In this document: positions 12,401 to 20,900 of the stretch, piece by piece
How the letters are laid out: every line of letters begins with the position of its first letter
How positions within the stretch are numbered: the first letter of the stretch is position 1
Origin: Tribonema minus
Taxonomy: Eukaryota > Sar > Xanthophyceae > Tribonematales > Tribonemataceae
Assembly: GCA_017506865.1 (NCBI GenBank)
Contig: JAFCMP010000524.1
Span: 434,001 to 498,000 of the forward strand
Length of the DNA: 64,000 nt
Direction of reading: 5' to 3'
Notes under the pieces: generated by a model
The model's input: only the letters and a program-made list of their open reading frames with translations
Told to the model about the DNA's origin: nothing
Databases searched by the model: none
Made by a program: the position numbers and the translations under genes

Positions 12401-15176
12401 GGTCAAGCTTACCCCAAGGTTGCAGCGTATTATGTGATTGAAGTACGCTGCTTGAAGTGATACTGATGATGCTCATGCCTCTCATCGCTCAGCCTTGGCG
12501 TTCAGATTATCTTGATGGTGCGCGACATGGTGGTCCCGTCATCCACGGTGCTGTTGCGGAGCATTGGAGTTCAACCCGTATTCTGACCCGACCTTGTCGC
12601 GATTTCAAGCCTGACAACCATATAGCAAATTCCAAGCATGACAACTGCAATGAGAGCAGACTGCAGCAATGGTGACGGAGATAGTGCTGGCACTCACAAA
12701 TACGCAAGCAGCACAACTGCCATGTAAACACCTTGATGTTCAGGCCCTCTGCCAAACGCCTCCGTGTCATCCCAGCTCTGCTTGCTTCCCCCCCCCTTTA
12801 CCCCCTTTTTGAGTCCCACTTCTTTGGTATGATCACTCTGAAAGCAGCAGCCTACCACTTAGTCTAGTACTCTGCTGCAGCTACGTGCCTACACTCATTG
12901 GACGGTACCACTTCAGAAGTTATGCACGCGCTGCTTTTGCTGTTTCCGCTGGACTTTTTGCAAAAAGCACACATTCTGAGCTCCCTCTGGCTGTCCGCCT
13001 TTTGTGCCCCCCTTGTCAGGTATGACTACTCTGATAGCAGCAGCGACGGCGATGAAGACGGCGACGGCGCAGAGGCACACGCAGACGCAGCAGACGAGGA
13101 CGCCAGGCCACGCAGGGCAGCTGCTGCTAAGGCCGACAGGTGGGACATTGCAATGTACTTCAACTCCAAGTACGCAAATGAAATACTATATGCAGACGCT
13201 GCGGGGCAGCTGCTGCTAAGGCCGACAGGTGGGACATTGCAATGTACTTCAACTTGAAGTAACCAAATGAAGTAGTATGTGCAGATGCCGCGGACGAGGA
13301 CCCCAGGCCATGCAGGGCAGCTGCTGCTAGGGCCGACAGGTGGGCGATTTGCAACATACCTCAACTTGAAGTACTCACGTGAGTAGCAGCAGCACTTGAC
13401 TTATCAGTGATGGTGGCCTTTGCAACATACTTAAACTTGAAGTACTCAGAATGAAGTGCTGTAGCCGCAGCATACTTGCAAGGCCACTCACAGTGTCACT
13501 GGTGGCTGAAGCCTGGTCACTGCTTGGGAGTCAAGTAATGCAGCCGGCATCAAGGCTGCTGCTTAGGCCAATATTCTACGACTTGAAGTACTCAAAATGA
13601 GTACTGTAGGATGAGGTCACTCACAGCACCACAGATGTTGAAGCTTGGTTGCTTGGGAGTCACTGAGGGCAGGTGGCAGTAAGGCTATTTGTGATGCACG
13701 CCATGGTCAAGTCAAATGCTGGTGACCATTGACAGCATTGGATTGCGCTAGCGTGCACCTGTTACAGGAGCAGTTGACTGCCTTCAAAGATACATTGCGA
13801 AGAGGAGCAAGGCTCCGCAAGGCCCTTGCTGTCAGGGCCCTGACAGACACGTCATGACAGTCCAAAGTAGACGTGCAGTCACCAGTGAGAATCCGAACGC
13901 ATAAATTCATCGGCAAAACCTCGTGTCTGCAAGCAGCAGAGCGTTTGCTTCAAGAGCATTAGCAGTGCTCGCACAGCAACGAATAGTGGTCAACGCTGGA
14001 AGCTCAGCGAACAAAATGCAGCATCATGTCAGTTCATGCTCAATGATAGCGAATCACACGCGGCTGTGAGGTGAACCCGAAAAATCTCTTGCCAAAACCC
14101 TTTTTTGCACGCGCTGCATGTCTTTGTCCCCCGGCCACTTCCAAAGCCTTTATCGCGACACCTCAACTTCAACCCTTTTCACACTCTGTTGATACACCAT
14201 GTACTCGTGGCCAATTGCTGCAGCAGCGGCGACCACGGTTATTGGTGGAAGGCACTTGCGGCTAACCAGCCCTTGTCACCAAGAGCTCTACGATCTGATT
14301 CGTTTTCATGCACGTTGTGTGCGGTGGCAGCAGGTCTCTGTCGAGCAAAGCGGGAGCGTCAGCGGAGCGGTCGCAATCAGACTCTGAGCAGAGCGAGGAG
14401 GAGGAGGCAGAGGGGCAGTCCTTTGCGCAGGATGAAGACAGCGGCGAAGATGTAAGTCACAACTTGAAGTTGAAGTTCTGGTGGGGCTCACACGCGCCGC
14501 ATTGGTAGCTCAAATGGGCATTGCTTGAACTTGTGACTATGCATGTGGCGAGGATGTGTGTCACATTTTGAAGTTGAATTTGTGGATTTGGGGCCTGTGC
14601 GTGCGTGCCGCATACATAGCTTGAAAAAGCAAGTTGGGCAAGGTGCGCGTGCCGCATCAGTCAGTCTTCAGAGAGGTAGGCTGTTGTGTCTGTGGTGCAA
14701 GCATGGTCGATCACTGTGTGGTAGGCATTGACAGTTGCTCGAGGCCCTTGCGCACACGACCGGCAAACACAAAACGACATTTTGTAGCACTTCAACAGCT
14801 CCAAATGCATGCTTCTGGTCTCAGATCTCTGGTAGGCCAGTGGCGTCCTCAAGCAAACACATGCTCCATTCTGATTCATGGAAACAACTGACCGTACAGT
14901 AGAGGTGCGGTTAGTCGCCAGCGCCTTCCACCAATGACCGTGGTCGTCGCTGCTGCAGCCATGGGCCACGAGTCAAACAGCGCTTACTCATACCGCAAAT
15001 GTCCTGATCGGCTGCGGTTGCAGGTGGCGCCGGCCGTGCGTGCGCGTGGAGGCAAGCGGCGCGTGCTTGATGACGAAGACAGCGACACGGGGGGTGCACC
15101 CATGTCCAAGGCCGGGGGCAGTGAGGCGGCGCCTGCCAAGCGGCGGGGCGCTGTGCTGGACAGCGATTCTGAGTAG
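466..15176 (+). CDS. LEO1: LEO1, RNA polymerase-associated PAF1 complex subunit (15 exons)
   Basis: Leo1 is the PAF1 complex subunit that acts on chromatin during RNA polymerase II elongation and supports histone modification. Exons: 466-558, 1555-1638, 2453-2490, 3278-3470, 3893-4088, 5348-5549, 6537-6652, 7878-7955, 8480-8582, 9583-9677, 10316-10412, 11953-12134, 13020-13139, 14331-14451, 15024-15176, about 623 residues (human LEO1 is about 670). An acidic Ser/Asp-rich N-terminus (to about residue 250) precedes the Leo1 core (about 270-490), with blocks GIKTAPFDPNTF, RLVKWSDGSLQLMVGEEVFD, LTFKPSGLHSKAHR and SATYLEEGVDYDE. The tail is acidic/basic and ends DSDSE. These blocks match animal and plant Leo1 in order. 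Junctions agree in phase except exon 4 to 5, where a small exon or another splice site may be missing. The intron after exon 7 starts with GC. The start codon is uncertain. Almost every exon edge is repeated in adjacent introns. Confidence 0.92.
4162..4480 (+). repeat. Three donor-side echoes of LEO1 exon 5
   Basis: The end of exon 5, encoding MSDLFADEDR and its donor, reappears at about 4162-4216, 4281-4372 and 4430-4480. Each copy is followed by a GT and by similar intron sequence (a shared 'gatggagagtcac' block). The copies stay open in the exon's frame with small changes (LFADEDR, FFADEDR, LFADEGR), so they could be alternative cassette exons. Confidence 0.8.
4847..5236 (+). repeat. Two acceptor-side echoes of LEO1 exon 6
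   Basis: Units of about 160-200 bases contain a 'cactgtatcct..gtgtactt..tatgtacac' intron block, an acceptor and the first part of exon 6 (GATGGCGA..GACGAAGAGCAGACC). They occur at 4847-5053 and 5054-5236, and a third unit leads into the real exon at 5348. In the two upstream units the exon-like part ends at GAG|GTGCC and returns to intron sequence. In the real exon the same GTGCC is coding. Confidence 0.8.
5610..6165 (+). repeat. Decayed donor-side echoes of LEO1 exon 6
   Basis: The exon 6 end (glutamate/leucine codons, then 'cccac.cctgcttccaag' and the donor) is seen again, more or less degraded, around 5610-5681, 5930-6002 and 6065-6160. At least the first two are followed by GTAYRTATGTA. 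Confidence 0.65.
5697..5865 (+). repeat. Dispersed ~170-base repeat, copy A
   Basis: Contains the block GCAGCAGCGGCGACCACGG followed by TTGGTGGAAGGCA. Related copies occur at 10547-10718 (opposite strand, nearly full length), 14195-14305 (same strand) and 14890-14985 (opposite strand, partial), all inside LEO1 introns. Shared sequence begins near 'gctaaa(a)agcttgcacacagaag' and ends near 'gatcttttgatkcrtttcc'. I see no protein, clear terminal repeat or tail, so the class is unknown. Confidence 0.7.
6238..6500 (+). repeat. Acceptor-side echoes of LEO1 exon 7
   Basis: The exon 7 start (CAG|GTGTACGTGACGCGCATG) is copied at about 6240-6262 and 6478-6500 with the same preceding acceptor. Each lies in a block with repeated 'cgctcaccttgctgc..cacttcaacatgcgactctccc' intron text. 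Confidence 0.75.
6690..7120 (+). repeat. About five decayed donor-side echoes of LEO1 exon 7
   Basis: The exon 7 end (GAGACATTCAAGTTCACCAC..ATCATCAG|GCAAGC) recurs near 6697-6710, 6818-6848, 6943-6975, 7030-7045 and 7092-7120. Most copies keep the unusual GC donor 'GCAAG', so the duplications carried the splice site with them. Confidence 0.75.
7548..7830 (+). repeat. Four acceptor-side echoes of LEO1 exon 8
   Basis: The start of exon 8 (ACAG|GTGGCGCCACCGCAAG, encoding WRHRK) is repeated at about 7551, 7640, 7716 and 7803 before the real exon at 7878. The units are about 75-90 bases and include runs of 'ctcactgactcactcact'. Only the last copy continues into the full exon. Confidence 0.85.
8020..8095 (+). 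repeat. Two donor-side echoes of LEO1 exon 8
   Basis: The end of exon 8 (AGAAACAAACACCAG|GTTAGCTTCGCC) is echoed at about 8024-8051 and 8078-8100 with the flanking 'ttcgcc.atcatccgctg' intron sequence. Confidence 0.75.
8642..8817 (+). repeat. Two echoes of LEO1 exon 9 (GEEVFDVSEHALDK)
   Basis: The 3' two-thirds of exon 9 recurs at 8642-8706 and 8755-8817, each with a GTGAG donor. The copies read GEEVFDVSEHAPDKSYMFVR and GEEVFDVSEHALDKTNMFV. Both are open, and 'ttttttcag'-like sequence precedes the first. They could be used as alternative 3' parts of this core exon. Confidence 0.8.
10205..10240 (+). repeat. Acceptor-side echo of LEO1 exon 11
   Basis: The block GCCACGACAG|GAGTCYGGCGCTGGCTGTGCG, which is the acceptor and first codons of exon 11 (real at 10316), also occurs here. 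Its preceding intron text ('gcgtctctcgtgcc.cgtttgt') is likewise duplicated. Confidence 0.8.
10440..11152 (+). repeat. Minisatellite-like array of ~11 donor-side echoes of LEO1 exon 11
   Basis: The exon 11 end (GACCCGGAGGCCGTCAAGAC, then ACAGAGG and the donor) is repeated about eleven times with intervening 'tatgcatctattgttatggta'. The spacing is about 45-50 bases, interrupted by a dispersed repeat at 10547-10718. Copies start near 10448, 10497, 10730, 10779, 10829, 10877, 10926, 10972, 11021, 11069 and 11119. Several keep GT after ACAGAGG; others have drifted. Confidence 0.85.
10547..10718 (-). repeat. Dispersed ~170-base repeat, copy C
   Basis: The reverse complement matches copy A at 5697-5865 nearly end to end, including the GCAGCAGCGGCGACCA core. 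It interrupts the echo array of exon 11. Confidence 0.7.
11163..11397. mobile_element. hAT-like miniature inverted-repeat element (235 bases)
   Basis: Perfect 8-base target duplications TGTAGACT (11155-11162 and 11398-11405) flank ends reading TAGGGTTGCCAAAAC on both strands. An 8-base duplication and TAGGGTTGC-type ends are typical of hAT DNA transposons. There is no coding capacity, so this is a non-autonomous copy. It sits in the LEO1 intron before exon 12. Confidence 0.88.
11767..11895 (+). repeat. Two acceptor-side echoes of LEO1 exon 12
   Basis: CAG|GTGCGAACAGAGGAGGGCACGC, the acceptor and first codons (VRTEEGT) of exon 12, appears at about 11768 and 11866 before the real exon at 11953. 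The units are about 95 bases and share 'tgtgctggcctgcgact' intron text. Confidence 0.85.
12240..12340 (+). repeat. Donor-side echo of LEO1 exon 12
   Basis: A near-identical copy of the exon 12 3' half (SATYLEEGVDYDETGLKSLK, then EDTRNR) lies about 200 bases downstream of the real one. Only a few bases differ, mostly silently. It ends in ..CAACAG followed by GCGAGG instead of the GTGAGC of the real donor, and upstream intron sequence rather than the exon start precedes it. Confidence 0.85.
12824..13339 (+). repeat. Echoes on both sides of LEO1 exon 13
   Basis: A decayed acceptor-side copy (GGTATGATCACTCTGAAAGCAGC) lies at about 12826-12850. Donor-side copies of the exon end (GGGCAGCTGCTGCTAAGGCC, then GACAG and GTGGG) lie at 13195-13227 and 13283-13339. 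The real exon is 13020-13139. The copies share 'acattgcaatgtacttcaact.gaagta' intron text. Confidence 0.8.
14195..14305 (+). repeat. Dispersed ~170-base repeat, copy B
   Basis: Same orientation as copy A at 5697-5865. It covers the GTGGCCAATTGCTGCAGCAG core through the 'ctctacgatctgattcgttttc' end, just upstream of LEO1 exon 14. Confidence 0.65.
14890..14985 (-). repeat. Dispersed ~170-base repeat, copy D (partial)
   Basis: The reverse complement matches the central part of copies A to C (GCTGCAGCAGCGACGACCAC, then GGTCATTGGTGGAAGGCGC). It lies just upstream of the last LEO1 exon. Confidence 0.65.
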
Positions 15177-16302
15177 GCAGATGCAGTGCAGTATGCGAGT
15201 TGCGAGTGGCTGGCAGTGCGTGGATTGCATGTGTGCTGGGGCCTACCCGCTGCAGGAAGGACTCTGGGGGAGGTACATGGATAGATTTGTCAACAAACCT
15301 CACTTGTGCATCTTGACGTTGCCTTCATGCTGCGGGACTGAGCAGTGCTGGATTGTGGCATGTCAGTGCTCAAATGTTTTGCCACTGGACGTGGCGATTT
15401 TGGGATCGTGCATCAGAATGCAATGCTGGCGAGTCACATTTGTGGGTTTTCTTCTTTTTCTTTGCGTATTCGATATGAAGGTAAGAGCGGCGTCTCCAGC
15501 CACCTGCATGCCTTGTGCACACACATTTTGTGATTGTTGACTGTTCACTGATCTGCGCTTGGGGATAAGATCTGCGTGTGAAAAAAAAACCAACTGTATC
15601 ATTGATTCTCTTTTTTTCTCTTCGCGCAACGACGTCCCTGACGACGTCGCGTGTTCAGACTGAGAGAATGCTTGCTTAGCCAGCCATGTGTGTGTCGTGC
15701 TGACCACGATATGCACCTTATCCACAGTTTGAAAGCAATTAGTGACGTTTCACTTGTGTTTGCAGCAGCGCCCCCGCACGCACGCGCTGAATGCGGGGGC
15801 GTTAGTTCATGATGGTATCATGGCGTGTGTGTGTGTGAGTGTGTACTATCCATGCTTGTGTGAGTGTGTACTATCCATGCTTGCAGCCCCGTGACGATTT
15901 GCGCTTCGTCTGCCGGGGAGACATTACCGATAGACGTACCTAGTGCAGACACGCAGGGTCGCACCGCAATCTGACGTAGCGATAGCGATAGCGTTGTCAA
16001 CCTGACTCTTACATGAGAGCTGCGACTGACTGACTCCACCAGCCTTCGCCTTCTTCTTCGCTGGCGTAAAACGGGAAAACCTCTCGACCCGCAAAATCAA
16101 AGTGCAAACCTGGAAGACCTGCCGAATGTCATAGCACGGGCTGCGTCAAGCACACAATGCACTCGATGAGGTGCCATTGCCATTGCGGGCCGTCAGCGCA
16201 CACACCGTGATCGTGGGGGCGGCTCGTTGCTTTGGAAGCCTAGTACGTGCTGAACTTGGCCCACTACGCATTGCAGAGTTGTCATCAGACTGCGACTGCG
16301 GG
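15177..16302. other. Intergenic region between LEO1 and the ankyrin-type gene
   Basis: Holds the LEO1 3' flank and the upstream region of the next gene. I see only a short duplicated block at about 15821-15886 ('gtgtgagtgtgtactatccatgcttg' twice) and no supported gene. The reading frame of the next gene is open from 16135. Confidence 0.5.
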
Positions 16303-17913
16303 ATGTGCCCAGGACTCACGCTGGAGGCGACGACAGAGACACACAGCTCCAGCGGCGGCGATACATCAGCGGAGGACTCAGACGCAGCATCAGGGCTGGA
16401 TGGCACCATGGTCGCAGTGTCACCAGCAAGAAAGAGATCCTTCAAACCGGCAGCAGCAGCTGCGGGTGCTCGAGACAGGGCCGCCGAAAGCCCGCTTGAC
16501 ACAGACAACACTCTGGGCCTCATCCTCAGCTTCGTTGGCAAAGGCAACTGGCTCTTTGTAGCGGGAGTGAGCCGCAAATGGCGCTCTATCTATGCCAGCG
16601 GAGTCTCCTCCGCCGGCGACGCGGGTGTTGAAGCAGGGCCCGCTGCTGCCGGGCCCGCTGCTGCTGCCGCTTCTCCCGCTGCAATAAACGCTGCAAGCAT
16701 ACAGCGAACCACGTTTGCGAGCGCCCTCAGCACGGTACCCACTCTTCAGATGGCCCATGCCTGTGGCTTGAACATGGACCACTTGAACGAGCGAGGGATC
16801 TACAGCTTCTGCCGCGCTGCCGGGGAGGTGGGAAGCAAGGAAGTGTTGCTATGGGCGAGGGAGCATGGCATGCGGTGGAACGCCTGCGTGTGCGGAGGCG
16901 CTACTCAGCAGGACCGGCTAGCCATTTTGCGATGGTTGAGGTAAGCCACTCGCCTCCAGCGGCACTGTGCTGCGCTTGCGCCCAAGCAAGGCGTCTTGCA
17001 CTACTTAGTGGCTCGTACGATACCGTCAGAGTTGGCTTTATGATGTTTTCTCCTGCGCGATGTCAAGTCGGGGGAACAGCCAAGGCCAGATAACATCAGT
17101 CGTTGCGGCAACAACGATGTCGCTGCGGCGGTACAAAGACGTGCGGGGCAAGCCCGCTGAAGTCTCCACGCTGTTGCTGCTGTTCGCGTTTGTGCGGCTA
17201 TTTTGCCCGCTGGCAGCCATTGAATCATCAGCCCGCAACCTGCAGTCAAGCTTGTGTGCAGAGCATCTCGCCCGGAGCCCGCTGTTGCGGCTGCTTCGCG
17301 CCCTGCAACCCCTGTGAGCAAGCTGCATGGCTTTGATTCCTCGGCTCTCCGCCGTGTGCACCAGCGCGGACTGCACCTTATGCGCCCCCGCTTGCCTGCT
17401 CCTGATTTGCCACCCAGAGCACAATGTGCGCACCTCCTTGCTGGTCTTTGGCGCTCATGGCAGCCGTTCACTTGTCGGCACCACAGTTGCCGGGTGCAGC
17501 TGAAGACATGTGCAGCATGCTAGGCTTGCAGAGCTGCCAGTGCATGCTGTCACACTGGGCCATGTACAACACAACGCTGCCCTGTGCTTGTGCCGCTCTG
17601 TCCTGGAGTGCAGTCATCCGCTTCTCACGCAACCCACAGGCAGATGCTGTTATTGATGCTGTTACACGATGACAGATGCCTTCTGGTGGGCTGCCCAAGA
17701 CAGACGACCCGCTTTGCGATGGCATGTTGCACATCCCGCTGCACTGTTTGCGTACTCTGCTGCAGCGGTGCTCACTTGCGGCACCTGCAGATAGCTGCCT
17801 CTCCACCTTATCTGCAATGGGGCCAAGTGAGGTTACCCATGGGATATAGTGTATTGCCTGCGGGTTTGCAGTGAGTTTCGCAACCATGCAATGTGCTGTC
17901 ACACGGCTCAACC

Positions 17914-17955
<42 letters not shown>

Positions 17956-20900
17956 CTGCTCTCGTTCTCTCGAAGGCTGGAGCAAGACTGCCCCTGGGAG
18001 ATTCGTTTTGTGGCACGCACCGCTGCCGAGCGGGGTATGGTGACCCTGCTGGAGTGGGTCATGTCCCAGCCAGATGCGCAAGTGCTCACCAACACATACC
18101 TCTCCTTGGCAGCAAGTGCAGGTATGTATGTATCGACAAGACGAAGTTAAGAAGTGAATTCGCTACCGCGCTTTCCAAGGCAGCTTGCCCTTCACCCCAG
18201 GAGAAGGCCAGTAGGCAACAGGCCAACAGTCTGCGCATTGAGTAAAGCCTGCCGTCATGTGTGGGAAAGCCCTGAGTGTTACAGTGGAAGCAGTGACTAC
18301 AGGGATGAGCACACCCTTTTGAAATGAACTCTGCTGTACCAAAGTTTCTGATTGTGCTCAGTAGCTCAGGTGGTAGGCCTTGAAGAGCTCTTTTAAATGC
18401 ACCTGTCCTTGAGTTGTGAAGCCCTGAACTTCAAGAGTTACAGTCGATACAGTGGGTGGGGGGAGGTGGGTGAAATAACTAGGGTTTGAGGTAGGGCTTG
18501 CCTTCATTGTGTCGGCATCGAGGCGTCACAGTTTTTTGATACCACCAATCAACGCGTGACACGTGGGGCTTTCGAACGGTGCAACCTGTTCGCGCTAAAA
18601 ATATGGTACATGGAGGAAAACATTTCAAAGAAGGGTTGCTGCTGAGAGAGCTCCAATGACGGGCAGCTGCTGCAGTCTAAGCGGCCGCTGCTGTGCCACC
18701 CGGCCGGTGCAGACGCGTTGGAGGCCTCGTTAGACCATAGAGGACTAGCAGCACTCGCAGCCTTGCGTGCAACGTGTGTGTATTCGCTGCTGCCAACGCT
18801 GCAGCAGCAGTCACTGTCGGCGACTGATGCTGCTTGCCCTGCTACACACAATTGACCAGCAGCGTGGTAGGGACAGGTGCACATGTGCAGGAAGACCTAG
18901 CTCCGAGGCCGATTGATCACCTCGGCTAGTTTCAAGGCCGTTGTCGTGGATCTGGGCGTTTATAGCCGATCGTAGTCGGCATCAGTCGAAAAACAGCCGG
19001 TTATAACCGACTTTATGCGATTTTTTGCGATTAAAGTCGGCTACACTCGGCTAAAGTCGGACATGCTTAGTAACTATCCTTCATCTCTTCGTGGGGATTC
19101 TGGTCCACATAATGCTAGGAGCCACCTCCCTCACCATCAGAAGTTATCCTATATGAACCCCCATCCCCTTCGTCACTGCTTACACTGTACTGCGCAGCTA
19201 GCTGGTGCCCTATAGCAGCAAGCATGCAAGTACCTGCAGATCTGCATGTATGTACTCAATCGCCGCACCCGTTGAGCTCAGTCGCCGCACCCGTTGAGCA
19301 CTGCAAGAGGCACAGACTTTTTTGTGTCCTGGTCAAGTGGCAAGTTCTGAAGACATACATACATACCTGCAACCTACCATATGTATGTAACAGGGGTGTG
19401 CTGAACATGCCAGAGTTCTCATCAGCATACAACATCATACATACAACACACAACAATGTAGACACGTGACACACTGACTGATTGGTCAAGGTACAATGCC
19501 ATTTTTGGTGGAGAGGGGAAGGGGGAAGACCTGTTCCTAACCCCTTAATGTGGATCCGACCTTACGGGCCAAGTTTGGCCCGCCATTTCCCCAAAGGCCC
19601 CCCCCTTCTCTCTTCTCTCGCAACCCTCCTCCCCCTACCCTTGACCCAAAAATCATAGGGAGTGGTGGGTGGGTGTTTATTCTACTTGATCTCCGTCGCC
19701 TTGGCTGCTGCTTGTTCTCGCCAGTCTCCCAAACAGCGTAAGTGAGGCTCCGGTGGGCCGTAGGCGATGAGTCCCTTAATAACGGACTCCTTGCAGACCA
19801 AGCTGAACTTGCCACTTTTGGTTCCCCAAAAACTTGTTTTGTCAAGCCAAAACATCGCTTGTAGGCTGGAATCGCTCTTGATTGCCTCACACCAGTAGCA
19901 AGAGCGTTGCGCTCTGGAAGAGTCACTGTCGACGCTTGTCGTCTTCATGTCACTCGTAGGGTACTGGCCTTCTGCAATTCGCACCAGCACCACCAGATCC
20001 GCAGCAGGCAAGGAGATTATAAGCTGCTTTTACTTCAACTCTTTGGCTTCAAGTTCAAGCCTCGCAGCGGCAAACTACCGTAGATCACGGAGTATAAACC
20101 CCCCCCTTTTTAGCAAGTTGCGAGGCTCGTGTTTGGAAGACGGGGGGTCTTATACGGGGGGGGGGTCTTATACAACGTACCCCCCGTCTTGCACGCGCGC
20201 TGCGGTAGCATGGTATCGCATGATATATACTGTAGCACACAGCTACTCAAGCAGCACGCCACGAATGAACGTTCTGCAGCTCCTGTTCTAGCACGCCTGG
20301 CTCAAACACGCCCTTAGCACTACAAATTCATGGCTGCAGAGGCATTGCGCAGCAACGCAGCTCGCACCACCTGCTTTGGCGCTGCACCACAACTTGTCCC
20401 CTCGCTGAACTATGCCAAAACGACTTGAAGTTTGCGTAACTGCCATGTTCCTTTGTCTACAACCCCGGTCTTATACAACACGTGCTTACCCCGGTCTTAT
20501 ACAGCGTACCCCCGGTCTTGCGCACACACACACACCTCCCTAGGCGAACGGGGGGTCTTATACTACAGTATACGATGGGGGGGGTCTTATACAAGAGGGG
20601 GGTTTTATACTCCGTGATCTACGGTATTCCCTGTCGTGCTGTCTCACTTGCCTGTCCGCTTTCACACTGCCCAAAATCGCATCCGCACCGCAAACACCCC
20701 CACCCCCCGCCCCCTCATCAATCGTCACTGCTTGTGAGTGCTGCGGTCGCATCAGTGCTCAGCATCGCGCCCCCCCCCCCCCCCCTGCCCCCCTTGTCAC
20801 GTGCGCAGGCGGCAGCGTTCCAGTGTTGGAATGGCTGCTTGCACGTGGTGCTCTCGACGCTGACCACCTCTGCACGCACGCCGCTCGCTACGGCCAGCTG

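Noticed and set aside
15821-15886. Short tandem block 'gtgtgagtgtgtactatccatgcttg' as a regulatory element
   Set aside because: Only two copies of simple-sequence-like DNA, with no link to a gene feature.
18350-18445. tRNA-like sequence with an A-box-like 'tagctcaggtggtag'
   Set aside because: No proper B box (GGTTCGANTCC) and no convincing cloverleaf or acceptor stem. At most a decayed tRNA-derived repeat.
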